The notes under the pieces were generated by a model. It saw only the letters and a program-made list of their open reading frames with translations, had not been told where the DNA came from and ran no database searches. From Rhipicephalus microplus (taxonomy: Eukaryota; Arthropoda; Arachnida; Ixodida; Ixodidae), in contig NC_134707.1 in assembly GCF_043290135.1 (NCBI RefSeq), positions 77,890,987 to 77,954,986 of the forward strand: a stretch of DNA of 64,000 bases. The letters are read 5' to 3'. How positions within the stretch are numbered: the stretch's first letter is position 1; each line of letters begins with the position of its first letter. This document shows positions 1 through 12,685 of this stretch, piece by piece. A program made the position numbers and the translations under genes.

Positions 1-440
1 ATCTATCTATCTATCTATCTATCTATCTAGCTGGCTACGACTGGGTGCTCTAACGATCACCCGCTTATCTTGGGGTAAACCTAAACTAGTATGGGCGGGT
101 AGGAGGGTCCGGCAAATACGACCCGCCGGTGAATGCATGAACAACGTCGCAATCCCGTCGCGTACGTCGCCAAACACTTTCCGTCAGACAGCGGCACCAA
201 CCCGCGGGCGGGTATGTGCCACTAATATGCGGGTATGTGTCACACGTGATTGACACGTCACATCTACCCATGAACGGCAAGAACACACATGGGTGATTTT
301 AACGCCTGAGCGTTAGGAAAAACTTGACATGGGTGGCGTAAACCCGACAAATGTAAACAAAAAAAAAGGCCAAGAATTGAATCGCAGCGTTCTGCGTGGC
401 AACCAAGTATTATACCACAGAGGCACGCCAAGTCTCACAA
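1..440 (-). repeat. TATC-tailed, tRNA-headed dispersed repeat, copy 1
   Basis: Read on the minus strand, a tRNA-like head (about 436-367, with a B-box-like GATTCAATTC) is followed by about 330 bp of body and then a (TAGA)n tail, which is the ATCT array at 1-29. The body aligns over its length with 18770-19200 in the opposite orientation; shared blocks include GGGTATGTGCC and GCGTACGTCG. The tail runs off the window start, so the true end is not visible. It is probably a SINE, though no target-site duplication can be checked. Confidence 0.6.
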
Positions 441-885
441 CTTCGTTTCTGATAGACAGTAATGTTCGCGAAGCGTAAGTTGGCGTTGCAGTGCTGGCTA
501 TCCAATTTCACAAACATTACATATGTACTATGATACAGCCGTCATTTTAGGCTAAGATGAACTGTAGTCACGAGCAATTCATTGAAGGTGGTTGATAGTT
601 TATATCAACCAAAAAATGACGCGAACAGACACAGGTAATTTTAATTCGATGACGTTAGGAAACATCAATGCATCTCCATGAACTGGATTGCGACGCGAGG
701 GCGAAGCTATAGGTCTTAAGGTACATAAAGCTGACCACAACAGCGCCGCAAGGAAAAGATTGTCTGTGCGCCCATAACATTGGCCGTTTTAAATTATCCT
801 ATAATTTCTATACTGCAAGAACAGTTGGGAAGTGCAAACCACGACGTAGTTCTTCTTTTTTGCAAATTGGCGAAGTATACATATT
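441..885. other. unannotated spacer
   Basis: No coding signature, RNA gene or repeat that I recognise. Confidence 0.4.
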
Positions 886-1004
886 ACTGGTCGAAAATGC
901 CGGAACCCTCCACTACGGCGCTTCTCATATTCATATGGTGCTTTCGGTACGCTAAACCCCAAAAATCAATCAGTCAGTCAATCAATCAATGAATCAATCA
1001 ATCG
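886..1004 (+). mobile_element. Ruka-like SINE, 3' part
   Basis: This matches the 3' half of the SINE seen whole at 50149-50395: TGGTCGAAA, CCCTCCACTACGGCG, CTCATA and GCTAAACCCC, then an (AATC)n tail. The tRNA-derived head is missing, so the copy is 5' truncated or decayed. Confidence 0.65.
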
Positions 1005-1319
1005 ATGTATACATACTACGTGTCCTTAAGGTGCAACGCACACCCATATTCTATACATATAATGTAGAGTAGCATACCAGATGCTATATATACCTCCTGA
1101 TTAACCTCTGTGCCTTCCAATACTCTTTATATCTATCCTGTTGATGCCACTACCGGTAATTGTGACTGATTTCGCCTAAGCGCTTTGTAGTCAATGGGCT
1201 GCCTTAAACCACTCACACGTCGCGCGATTCCTGTGTTTTGACGTTTTGGTGCCAGTTCACTGTTCTGCCTCACAAATAATTGAAGGACACTACGTAAATG
1301 CCAAAGTGCGTTCGAGTCT

Positions 1320-1575
1320 GGTCGGTCAGAAGGGAACGCGATGCGCGCGCCTCCCATTCTTGCATGATTGAACCAAATCTTCCTTTGGATTGGACGCGCT
1401 GGGTACAGCGACGCTACGGAAGCGAAGCGCGAGCGCCGAATATTCCGTCGCACTTGGCGCGCCCGGCGGTCACGTGATTGCAGAGAGAGAGCGAGTGCGC
1501 GGGAGAAACCACAGTTGGCAGCGTGCCAGAGCCCGGACGAAGGGACGGACGTGAGTATGACTCGGTAAATAAAGA
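1320..1575 (+). other. CpG-rich block with a splice-donor-like site
   Basis: A block rich in CG dinucleotides that ends in GGACGTGAGTATGAC, where GTGAGT is a perfect 5' splice-site core, followed shortly by AATAAA. It could be a first exon or the edge of an unrecognised repeat. No TATA box or initiator stands out, and the minus-strand ORF across it resembles nothing I know. Confidence 0.15.
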
Positions 1576-1654
1576 CTATCTTCAGAAGTATTACACGCGC
1601 TAAGCAGACTCTTCCTACTAGATGGTATTCGCGAATATTTTTTGCCCGACGCAT

Positions 1655-1830
1655 TTTGCGGTTCGGTTCTCAGTCAAACCAAACATTTTTTTTTACTGAT
1701 TCGCATCTACCTCGAATTCTCACTAAAAATTATGGCTGGTTTACCGCTCACAACTAACAACGCCGACGCGGAAATTTCTGCGAAACGAGCTGTCTGAAGC
1801 TATCGCGGTGTAATTCAAAGATTTTGCCGC
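1655..1830 (+). repeat. degenerate copy of a SINE-like repeat (family C)
   Basis: A T-rich stretch is followed by ACAACGCCGACGCGGAAATT, then TCTGCGAAACGAGCTGTCTGA. The same order and wording occur in the better copy at 57229-57450. The head is not clear here. Confidence 0.45.
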
Positions 1831-1975
1831 CCGTAATGCAATATTTTAACGTTTTATTTAGACTCAGTAATAGGCAATATTTCGCTGTGACTTACAAATG
1901 AAGACACCGTAAGTTGTACGGTTGTTTATATGTTATAGATTGCTTAGCATCTCTTTTTCTTTCTTTTTGTTCGTA

Positions 1976-2036
1976 ACGTGGCCTCCGCGATGAGTTCTTG
2001 TAGCGTGCACCCGGAGCCAATCAAGGAGGCCACGTT
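1976..2036. repeat. inverted CGTGGCCTCCG motif, copy 1
   Basis: Arms CGTGGCCTCCGCGAT (1978-1992) and AATCAAGGAGGCCACG (2019-2034) face each other across a spacer of about 26 bp containing GTGCACCCGGAGC. Related inverted pairs occur at 6194-6257, 13640-13694 and 51116-51177. Confidence 0.6.
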
Positions 2037-2124
2037 TACGGCGACGAAATCCACAAGTAATACGCGAGGGCTTGCCGGTTTCTGCCGACCAAACTTCTTG
2101 AATAACTTCCATAGCGTTGCGCTT

Positions 2125-2275
2125 GACACATGAAATTGACGAAGAGATGGTGGAGAAGGAGAGACAGGCAGGGTAACCAGTTCCGGACAACCGGTTTGTT
2201 TCCTTACACATGAGAACGGGATGAGGGAGCATAAAAGATGGAAATGAAAGAGAGAGAAAGACCATACATAACCCA
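2125..2275 (-). mobile_element. LINE 3' UTR fragment
   Basis: On the minus strand this reads like the 3' end of the RNase H-type LINEs in this window: a CT-rich stretch, then AACCGGTTGTCCGGAACTGG, then GGTTACCCTGCCTGTCTCTC. No coding part is retained. Confidence 0.4.
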
Positions 2276-4156
2276 AAACATACGCGCAGTCAGTCGCAGT
2301 CCATCACACTTGCGCATTACGCGAAATCACCATCGCAGCCACTTGCCCAAGTTCGTTTTGAACAAGAAAGTGTTTCATGCAGGAGTACACCGAGAATTCA
2401 GTGACGTATTTCGGTCCAGAAATGACGTCAAAAATACATACGACTAGAAGACAAAAAAAAAAATATCCGTCAACGGGAGCCAAGCCACCGACCTCTCGGT
2501 CCGCGACAAGCAATGCCGGGCACCTCATTCACTGCGCCACGGTCTTTCATTTTTTTTTTCTTTATTTCTGGTTGGACGTGACATACTGCGCCACTTGCTC
2601 CATGCCCTGATACCTTTACAAACGCGCCTTTTCTATCTACCACTGTCTTCTCATAGAGCTCTTGCTAAAGTGAAGTAATGCATTCCGTTACCGTGAAATC
2701 CACGATTACTTTGCTGTCTTCGAAGTGTGATTTTTACGCGTCCGTCTCATTCCGCGCGCTTTTTTTTATAGAAACCTCAGTTGCGCCTTCGTCACATTCA
2801 GTTAAAGCGGGCGACTGCCCATGAACACTCGGACAGCCACGCAGAACGTGTTTAGCGTATCCTGGCTACGACAGGCATAGTAACGAGCGTTGTCGCTCTA
2901 ATTCAAAGCAAATCAGATTACTCGAATGGGCACCCCGAGCCATTAGCGACAAAGCCGACTGGCCTCTCTTCGGCGGAGTCCACTTGGCATACAGAGATGC
3001 ATCAAAGATGACAGGCGTCGCCGGTGGCGAAACGCAGTAAAGATATAGTGCAGTTATCTGTCACCGTTCCTTCAGGGTCGCTGCTCACTGAGAAGATTAG
3101 GACGGAGACGCTCAGAAGTGAGACAGACACGTCATCTGTGCAATCTATTCTGTCTACAAGATGAGCGAACCTTTCTCGCTTGTCATTCCGGAAACCATTT
3201 CCGTCAAGCCGGTGCCGCCGGAGTATTGCTTCTCCAGAATGAATGTTCTGCGTTTTGCCGCGGGCTTCTGTGTGTACGTACAGGGCTAGTGAAAGGTTCC
3301 CACGCCACTATCCTGTGTATTCCTAAGGCAGCGTGGTCTAGGAACTTTTGACTTCCCCCCCCCCCCCCCCCGCTTCTGTGCTCCCTCGTTCGGTACTCAG
3401 TTTTGCCCGACGACTAGTTGGCAAGGCAGGGACACCAAACACAAGCTTAAGCGCCAACAGGGGCTTCTCTTGTTTGTTTTGTCTTGCGTCCCTCTCTTTC
3501 TTCCCTACCAATGTCTTTGAGGTCCACTCCCACGAAACTACATCAATATCGCAATCCAACGAGTACGACGCTTAATAAGAAAAGCATAATAATTTTTGTC
3601 GTTTAACGTGCCGAGATTACAGTATTGTCACGTAGTCATGGCGATTACGAAGGCAGAAGTCGGCTGGTTCAAGACGAAACTCTTTATTGCGGCAAAGCTT
3701 TTACCCGAAGGTCCACAGTGTCTACGTTGATATTGCCGAGTAATATAAAAGGTAAGTGCTTGAAGTTGTTTCGTATTGTCGCACCATTACTATGGTTGAC
3801 ATTATTGCATTGCTAAACATCTTTTTTATCGCACATATGTTACCCGGGCGTTCCTCGATATAATGCAAATTAAGTGACATGAAGTGACATAAAGAGTCGG
3901 CGACAAATCTTGGCCCTAATTGCATAGTATGTACGTTGATGTCACCGACTACTATTAAAGGTTTGTGCTTCTAGGTGTAATATGTTGTTCTGTGAAAACT
4001 ATAATTATTAATAGTATATTGTTAAACCTTTTTTTGTGTGTTTGACAACCACGAACCTGCCCGTGACAGACACGGTCGTGGACGGACAAGCCTGCCTCGG
4101 CCTTCAGCTGCTTCGGCAATAATAGTATGGTTACGGCCCAACACGCTGTATACAAT
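2276..4156. other. unannotated region
   Basis: No gene recognised. A C-homopolymer tract lies at about 3355-3371. A 42-codon ORF at 3161-3289 was considered and rejected. The rest is AT-rich and featureless to my eye. Confidence 0.35.
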
Positions 4157-4250
4157 GCCATAGTAGAGTACCTAGTACTCTAAATCGTTAACCAGGGACG
4201 GCTTTCAGCCCTCCCATAGTAGAGTACCGAGTACTCAAATCGTTAAACTC
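4157..4250 (+). repeat. GAGTAC..AGTACTC repeat, two units
   Basis: Two units about 57 bp apart carry ATAGTAGAGTACC, then AGTACTC, then AAATCGTTAA. The linker GGGACGGCTTTCAGCCCTCCC recurs with other copies. Related copies are at 40288-40348 (opposite strand), 53125-53285 and 53770-53830. Confidence 0.55.
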
Positions 4251-5362
4251 TTCTTCTAAACACACAATAATAGCGGCGAACAGAGCGTCCGCAATCGACA
4301 ATATGATTACCAGCGCAACGCGCTGACTTATGTACAGTGGCCACCGAAACTTCCAGCGTGATCTCCAAAACTGGCTTAATCTCTCGGTAAAACTAGACTA
4401 CTCGCGTCCAGCGAGTAGTATTAACAGAATGGGACGAAAGAATCCGCGAAGTTTCCATAACACTGCGTCTCATTCTGCGACCAGCGTTGCTTTTAACAGC
4501 GTTTGCGAAGAAAATCTGAACACATCAAAAGAAAACAATGAACACGAAGGCCAATATGATTATAAATCTGTGTGCTGAACGCCCGATTAATTTTCACCAC
4601 CTCATGTTTTCGAACGTGCACATGAACATAGGGTCTTCCTGCGTAAAAGTAACATTGGTGAGATACAAGGGTCAAAATCGATCAAGAAAAATGCAGCATT
4701 TTTTTTCAATCTCGAAATAATTATGAGTTCGTATTTCAAACTCACAAGCCGGAAATGAACGTTTCAACACTAAGCGAGTAAAATTCACCGCTTTATATTT
4801 GATTGCCATTTAATGCAGGCTGAAAATAAACATAGAAAACCATACTTCAATAAAAAAGGTGACTGGTTCAGGATGTCTCATCTGAATATCTTTAATACAA
4901 TATACAAGTTACAATAAGATATCTAGGGGCTACAGACATTTTTTCCAATTGATCCTGCGTGAAACCGAGATTGTGACAAACTTTTCCATGTGAAAACATG
5001 CCCGCTCACTGAAATAACTAAGAAAAGGCCATTATTTGAGCTCAGTTAACTGCACGGCTGCCAGCGATAGTCATAGTCTCACTTTGTGCCTCCCTAAATA
5101 CCTAAACTATACGCAAATATGGTTTTCACTTACCTCAAAGTGGTGATTTCAAGAAAATAATAAAGCCTAATTTTTAACACTGTACATAATATGATACAGA
5201 ATACAAGATTGCAGAGTTTCTCTGCCGTCATAAACATTTTTGTCCTTCACCCGACCACTGCTTCCGATTGTAATAGCCTCCAGTAAGAGCCTTCATGGGC
5301 ATCTTAAAATATATATAGAGATGAATAATTTGCTGCAAAAAAAAAAATTCCGGTCCTGTTTC

Positions 5363-5975
5363 TTAAAGGGATACCAAACAAGAATTGGGAAAAACTGACG
5401 AAACTTTGAAATTCGACTCGGAAGATGCCACTGTTCCGACAAACGGAGTTTATTTCCCGTATGTTTGAACAGTTGATTTTATTTTTGATGTATTTTGAGC
5501 GCGCGGCGGCTCCTTGCGAGCACGAGCCGTGACGACACACCCACCGAGGAGCACGCTATAGAGGCACGTGTTCTTGTCCTCCTCTTCCCTTTCTCCACCT
5601 CTCCTCTCGTCCCACTCTTTCCCTTCCATAAAAGCACCGGTGCTTTGTCCCAGCCGGAAGCACTTTTCCCAGCTGTTGCTGTTCATACCCGTTTTTTAAA
5701 ACTGAAGTGGAAAAAGAGCGAGTCGAGAGACGTGGGCGGAGGCTGGCATTCTTGACTTGCCCGTTTCTGGCGTGTGTGATCTGACGTCACCAAACGTCAC
5801 CAACTGTAGTTCAGGGCGCGGCCGCTAGACGGGCTAGTTTGTGAAAAACGCGTTATTTCATTCATTTCCCACAATTTCTGCATGCGATGAAGGTTGCCTC
5901 TATCGATTTCAGGGCCCAATCTTTTCATTTGACTGAAAATCTTGGCGGCAAGTATTTCGTTCAGTATACCTTTAA
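5363..5975. mobile_element. TTAA-flanked inverted-repeat element (MITE-like), copy 1
   Basis: The left end TTAAAGGGATACCAAAC and the right end, read in reverse complement, TTAAAGGTATACTGAAC form imperfect terminal inverted repeats that begin with TTAA on both sides. The 613-bp body has no coding potential I can support. TTAA duplication is typical of piggyBac-like elements, but the terminal bases here are not diagnostic. A related element lies at 14849-15427. Confidence 0.5.
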
Positions 5976-7730
5976 GCACGAATGTCGCAACATGGGAAGC
6001 GTTGGACAGAGCGACGCGGAAACGTGATACTACAGTTCCTTAGCTGGTGTCACACACTTATAAGAGCGGCAAGCGAATGCCGACATTAATGTTGAGCTGC
6101 AATAGCAGATGGCCGGATTGCAAAGACAGCGCGTGGATATGAGCGAGATTGCTCTCACCGCATCTGCGACTGGAACGCGTGCGCCTCGACGGGACATGGC
6201 CTCCGAGGTTAGCCGGGGGCACGCCGTTGCTCCGCCAGCTCGTCTCGGAGGCCACGGACGGGAACAGTTGATACGCGGAAACAGAGCCAGAGGGCGCAAG
6301 GAGACGCGGAGCGTTTTTCTGGTCATCCATGGCTGTCCCCAACTGTGAACCTCGGGCCATGACAGGATGAACGGGGGGCGCGCAAATTACGTCACGCGAC
6401 CTTCTGTAAAACCCTCTGATTTCGGCGAAGCGAGAATTCTTGCTCCACGGAGCAATTCGTGATCTAAGGTTACTCTCGATTTGCCATTAAAACACGTAAT
6501 GCACGAAATTCACGCTATAAATCTGCCATTATCTGGATTTGCCATTGCATTTCTACGTGATAGTTAGCCAATTACCATGCAACATTCAACGCTGATAGTA
6601 CATGGTGTATCTAAATTCGGTGGGCTTTACACAGGGCTATTTAGAAATTTCAATTGACTTTCCACGGGCTACTTTATCACGATTATGGCTTGATACTGCC
6701 GTTCGCATTTCCTGCCAAACTCACCGAGAATGCGCCGTCAATGCTCAGTGCTTCGTAACGAGCAAGATAATTAACGAGAAAAAAAAAAAAAAACACCAGC
6801 GTAAGAGCAGTCGTGCAAACCTAGTAACCTGCTCGAACACCGGCTCATTTCGATTTTTCAACTACGCACTCGGTAAGCCCTCTATCGACCGAAAGTGGTC
6901 ATTACTTCCGCCTACCAATCAACTACGTCTTGGCTTGCGCGGCGCCAAGGACAAGCTTTACCAAGACACAACAACAACAAAAAAAAAAAACGGCAACGAC
7001 TAGGACATCCGGTATGCATACAAACTCCTAACACCACGCTCAGTTATCGGGGACAATCAAAGAGTACATCAGCCTACCTCGGAGCGAGAACCGATAAAGT
7101 GAAGTAATTAAAGGTATACGGGGCCGACGAGCCGTCACGCGCTTAATTATCACCCTTCAAGCAGCGCTCTTTTTAGCGAAAAAAAGTAAAGAAAAAAAAG
7201 AAATAAGGTCGTGTGGAGAAGTGAGTTCGTTTGGCGACGTGAACCACTGTGAGAGGGTGTGGGCGACCGATAGCTCAGGAATCGATGCTATGCGCCGAAC
7301 AATTGAGTCTGAAAAACCAACAACTCCTTTGTTTAACCTGTCTTTCCGTTTTTTTGTGCTCTTTTTTTTTTCAGGTAAAGCAAGTCGCCAAAAGAGGCCA
7401 GCTCAATTTACGCGTAAACGTTATTTCGAGGGTGCATGTTTAGGCGTGCTCGGGATAATTAATTGAAGCGTAATCAACCAAGCCTTCCATTCGTAGCCCC
7501 TTGTTTCGTCAGGTTCGTTGACAACGAAAAATAATTAACTGCTTGCCAATGCAAGCATAAGGCAGAGTGGGGATAAATTGTCAATTTAGAGGCAAACGGC
7601 AGATCTTGTGAAGGGACTTGCTTCATTCTTCTACGGTTTGGCGGTATCACATTTCTTCATTAATGGAGACGTGAAGGCATCCGGAAACGGATAGCCGCAA
7701 AAAATCGATCTGCATAGACTTGCGCTCTCG
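5976..7730. other. region without recognised genes
   Basis: Contains the inverted motif at 6194-6257 in a CpG-richer patch (about 6110-6400) and A-homopolymer tracts near 6780 and 6980. The ORFs here are short and unlike any family I know. Confidence 0.35.
6194..6257. repeat. inverted CGTGGCCTCCG motif, copy 2
   Basis: Arms ACATGGCCTCCGAGG (6194-6208) and CTCGGAGGCCACGG (6244-6257) flank a spacer of about 35 bp. On the minus strand the spacer reads GCAACGGCGTGCC..CCGGCTA, close to the spacer of the copy at 51116-51177. Confidence 0.6.
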
Positions 7731-8094
<364 letters not shown>

Positions 8095-8302
8095 CATCTA
8101 GCTAGCTAGCTAGCTAGTTAGCTAGCTATGTGACTGACTAAATTCATTAAACTAGTTCTCTAGCAACCTCGATCGGTGACTGTCTTACTGTAGCCTTCAT
8201 TCACTGACAACTTTCACCCTCTTCACCTATCACTTCGTCATCTATAACTCGCAAACTAGTTCACTAACTCACCCAACTTATTTACCACTCACCAGTCTCA
8301 CC

Positions 8303-8343
8303 CACTCACTCACTCACTCACTCACTCACTCACTCACTCACTC
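8303..8343 (+). repeat. (CACT)n microsatellite
   Basis: About ten perfect CACT units. Confidence 0.9.
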
Positions 8344-9069
8344 ACACAACTCTGCCAGCTGTAGGGGGGACCCAGAAAGAGCCTAATCAGAGCTAAGTAG
8401 GTGAGCCATTCTGAAAACACTCATCGAGGTAATTGCCTCCACCACCGTCCTGTAAACAAAGCGCTAGCGTCCAGAGGAAGATTGTTTAACAATTGAAGAG
8501 GTCTCAGTTTCGCCACTTACGACGCCATTCCAGATTTCTCGTGCAATCATTATCACCTCGTTCGGAGCGCTCGGTGCGTTCAGTCAGCCAAATCTCTGGC
8601 GCTTCAGACTTATATCCCAGCTGCATGGCTAGTTAATGCTGCAATTATACATAGTGTTTCGCAAATGAAGCTTGCAAAGCGTTTGCGTTTGCGGAGGAGA
8701 CAGCATGGCTAGCAAGAAAGGGATGAAGAACAACAAGAGAGAAGGCGGGGAGGTTAACCAGGCACATGCTCGCGTTACCTAAATGTTCAGAAGGTCTGTC
8801 CTCTCGCGTTTATTTAACTATTTATTTATTCAACCATTCATTCATTTATTCATTCATTCAGACATTGCAAACTAGACTCGAAGTTACCACGATGCGAAAT
8901 TTCCAACAGAACGGCCGATCATACGTTGAAAGGACACCAAAGGCCAACGCCATTTTTTGCAAGTTAGTGAATCAGCATCTCAAGACACCAAAAACACTAC
9001 TTTTGCCAAGAAAGATGATTGTCAAGCGAGCAAACACGCAAAAACCAAACGAACCTAGTCGCTAACGCA
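8344..9069. other. region without recognised genes
   Basis: About 8690-8770 contains GGGAGGTTAACCAGG, the reverse of the GGTTAACCTCC block at local LINE 3' ends, so it may be a LINE relic. ATTC-rich short repeats lie at 8815-8866. Confidence 0.3.
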
Positions 9070-9425
9070 CGAAACAGCCGCATTATTAACTCCGCAAGAG
9101 AGTACGCCGATTGTGCAAAGTCTGCGCGTAAGTGACCCCTGTCATGTGGCCTGTCTTATGTCGGACAGACAGGCCGTCGTGTTTGTATTGAACCACAAGA
9201 ACACAGCGATAAAGCCCGCAAAATATAGAAAGGGCTTCTCGCTGCCTAGTACACACAATACGGTTCCATTATATACTTTGAGAGGACCAGTATTTTGGCT
9301 AGGAATTGTAATGACACTACAAGAATGATCATTGAAGTAGCAGCAACAACTACAAGAGCTGACTCTGTTATCAAGTTGTCATTTGCGTTAACGAACAGAG
9401 CTGGCATTTCTAAAATCACACACGC
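9070..9425 (+). pseudogene. Penelope-like element, GIY-YIG endonuclease fragment
   Basis: One reading frame from 9136 reads PLSCGLSYVGQTGRR followed by an EH-containing segment and hits a stop at about 9226. The C-terminal Penelope endonuclease family has PLSCG..YIGQTGR at this position, with the YxG of the GIY-YIG nuclease. After the stop, the same strand continues with ILARNCNDTTRMIIE, then a VIKLSFALT segment, resembling the family's C terminus, where the residue before EA is part of the catalytic region. Everything upstream (reverse transcriptase) is missing, so this is a decayed fragment with no expected activity. The family call is from memory of its conserved wording. Confidence 0.6.
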
Positions 9426-11395
9426 GCACCTGTGAGAGTTAAAGTGATTGTAGCGTCTCTTACAGGCTTGTAGATTGCCGTGCACTGTGTCTTGGACTAT
9501 CGCGTCGTTGTTCGGTGCTCATACAATCTCGCGGGCATGGTTATTTATGCATGCTTTTCGTAACAAGGAACTCATTGGAAAACCGCGCACGTCTTCACCG
9601 CGTCTTTGTCCCTTCGTCTTTGCCTACGCAGTTCGCAAGTTGAACACGGAATACCAACTCGTTCGTACCGATACCTTCCAGAAAATGTGGCTGGCAACGG
9701 CTCCTTGAAGTTGCCGCCACAGAGTCGTCACGTAATAAAATTTTGACCGGATCTACTAGGGCCTGCGCAGCTCCTAATTGGTACAAAAAAACAAGTGAAT
9801 TGTCTTCCGAGAGAGCCAGAGACTTATCATAATAAATTTAGGGAAACTTTGTTATTCCCGCAGGGACAAAATATGAAAAAAGAAATCTCCAATACCACGA
9901 CATCTCCTATACGAATATACTCGGAAATTTTAGAAGTAGAACTCCTTACTTTACTTTTCTCATCTATAAATAAACACGTAACGGTGAAATTACCGACGGC
10001 AGAGAGCGCAGAGCACAACTTATCAGTCTACACAAAACTTAGTGCTTCACTTTCTTGTCACTCTATTAAAACTTGCTGCAAAAGCAGTCTTTCCCTCACA
10101 AAGTGTACACGTGCGGAGAAGCCAGAGATAAAGGCAAACGCGTGCGTCGGCTTGTTCGTCGCCTACGCCCGAGGCGTTGCCCGTGGCATCGCTGATGTGG
10201 TCCGCTGTGTTTATTTTTAGCATACTGCAAGCCGTCAGCTAAAAAAAGCCGCACTCGGTAAACCTGATTCAGTAAGCGCACATGCGTGTGCGTTTCAATG
10301 AAACGTCGGCAGAAATAACGAAACTTCGTCAGCCTCACGCCCACACTGATCTTCAAATGCTGCTATGGTAGATTTTTGGTCGAGTTGAGCATAGCTAAAT
10401 GAAATATTTTTGACACAATAGAGAAGAAGGAAGAAAACAAAAACGAAATAATACAGGAGACGACGGGCTGTCCGGTCTATCCTTCACGTTTTCTTCCTTG
10501 TTCTCGGTTGCATGAAAAACAAAATTGGCCCGATATCTGCATGTTACACAGCAAATGTCGTCGAAAGACGACAGTCTTGAGTCTGGAGAGAGTGAACAAA
10601 ACGTTTATTTCATGTTATGTGCAAGGAAATAGGTGAATGGTATTCTGGAGGCGCTGCGTTAGAGTGCCCCGAGCGTGCAGCGGAGGCGAACGAGCGCATT
10701 AAGTCACGTCACACGTGAAACATGAGCGCTATCTGGCAGTTATCTTGAAAAACGAAGCACCTGGCTTGCGCGCCCGTCTCGGAGGCGATAAGGTGTAGAA
10801 CACAAGGCAACGGGTAAGTGCCACCACCATGTCATCTTAGCAAAACGTTGGAAACACTTGCGTTTTCGTGCAAGCGTTGCATTGTCAGTGCAGCGGGATA
10901 AACACTACGCTCCCAAGAATTACCTATGTACGCCTTTTCTAGTAAAAACACACACATACAGAATATTGGCGCGTTGTTGTGGTGCCTCAGATATGCACAA
11001 TAATTGCTTTTTATTGGGAAATTGCACAAGTATGAACTCTGAATCTTGAGCAATATTGGTGGGCGCTGCGGATGGGGTCGGCCGTTTGAGGTATCGTTTG
11101 GTGCCGTTTGGGGTATCGTTAAGGGCGGACAAACAAACAAATGCACGTATACACAGCTAGACAGACAGATAGAGTAAATTTTTTGCGTCTAAGGTCCCAA
11201 GAAAGATTATCGTCTTTGAAAACAATATCTCCTCGTGAAGGAACCCCTGAGTAGCATGCGAAGCAGCCGTGGGTAGACTTTAAAGTTTCGTAAACAAGGA
11301 CCCCCTATTTATCACCACAGACGTTGGTGGTTGCGCACACAGCCACTTTGCGAGCCCTCGCCTCCGTCGCACTCATGCTCATGTCTTCATTCATA
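9426..11395. other. region without recognised genes
   Basis: No repeat or gene I can name. A half-site of the GGCCTCCG motif (GTCTCGGAGGCG) lies near 10768-10782. AATAAA-type and A-rich tracts are scattered. Confidence 0.35.
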
Positions 11396-11600
11396 CTGGC
11401 TAACCCGAAAGTCGTGGGATCGAATCCCGGTTGTAGTGGCTGCATTTTTGATGAAGCGGAAAATACCGTAGACCCATGAGTCCAGATTTGGGTGCGCTTT
11501 AAAGAACCGCATGTGGTCGAAATTTCTGGAGCCCTCCATTACGGCCTCTCTCATAATCATATGGTGGTTTTGGGATGTTAAACGCCACATATTATTTTTA
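11396..11600 (+). mobile_element. Ruka-like SINE, diverged
   Basis: Retains the B-box region (GGGATCGAATCCCGG), GGCTGCATTT, ATTTGGGTGCGC, TTAAAGAACC, CATGTGGTCGAAATTTC, GCCCTCCATTACGGC, CTCATAATCATATGGTGGTT and the GTTAAACGCC end. Most of the tRNA A-box arm is gone. Confidence 0.8.
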
Positions 11601-12454
11601 ATTATTTATTCATACTGCTACTCTGTGGGTGAGAGAAAGAGAGATAGCAGTAAGTGATTTTACTATACAGAGCACCGAAGCGCCCCTAGCGATCTCCACT
11701 CATGACAGATCACGCGCCGGAGTGGAGCGAGAGCTCTACCACCGAGCTTTTTAGAGGGCGCTCTGAGCACTAGAGTGTCTACGACGACGGACTAGGGACA
11801 AGCCTCGACGATAAGCTCCTTCACATCTAAAATATTTCCTTAAAATCAAATAAATTAGGGGTCTCAAACTCCCCCTCAGATAACGAGCTGCATTCACGGA
11901 ACTTCCACAACAGCAAGGGCATTCACGAAGGTACAAGCCGAGAGACGACGGGGATCGGGGAGGGGGGGGGGGGGGGGAGGGATAGTTGTACAAAATGTCA
12001 GCTAACTTTGGCATTTTAGGAAAGACCTTTCCGCTATCTCTTATACGGGTCATTAACGAAAGCAGAATGACTCACAAAACACATCGACACCACTCTCCTG
12101 ACTAAAACTGCCGGCAATACCGAAATACAGAATTGTGTTTCACGGTTATATATCAATCTATGGTGATCAGGGGGGGGGGGGCATCTCACTAGAAAAAACA
12201 CTTTATACCAGGTACGCCTGAGGAACTGATGAACAAAGTTATTGCTAAAAAATTAACGCTAAGAGCACGTCTATGGCCATCACAATGCGTTCTTTATGCA
12301 CGGGTGGTCAATGCACCTTCCAAGGTGGCGCCACCGACCAACCAATGCACACGCACACACTTTTTTGCATTTTACCAACCTCTTTTACCTTTCCCTTAAA
12401 GCCTATCATGTTTGTAAAACTCTTATACAAGGAAACCATCATGAGAGTGTCGCA
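11601..12454. other. region without recognised genes
   Basis: Two G-homopolymer tracts (about 11960-11977 and 12170-12181). No gene recognised. Confidence 0.35.
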
Positions 12455-12685
12455 ATGCAAAGCTCAAAGGCGTGGGTTGAATTCCCGGTCAAGGAGGCCG
12501 ACTTGCGATAAAGAAGAAATGTAAAGAACTACCATGCGCTCAATCTAGTTTAGGCGTGCGTTAAAGAAATCACAGGAGAGCTAAGAATAATGTGCCGACC
12601 CCCCCCCCCCGCCCCCAACGGTGCGACTCACAAAGGTATGGTGGTTTTGACACGTAAAATTCTATCAAAAAATAAATTATTATCA
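12455..12685 (+). mobile_element. Ruka-like SINE, heavily decayed
   Basis: GCAATGCAAAGC, GGTTGAATTCCCGG (B-box-like), GCGTTAAAGAAATC and TATGGTGGTTTTGACACGTAAAA appear in SINE order but with many changes, and a C-homopolymer expansion lies at about 12600. Confidence 0.4.

Noticed and set aside
1133..1654. 173-codon minus-strand ORF
   Set aside because: Arg-rich product of a CpG-rich block, no family resemblance, no supporting signals.
3161..3289. 42-codon ORF starting MSEPFSLVIPETISVKPVPP
   Set aside because: Composition looks coding, but it is too short, with no splice or promoter context and no family.
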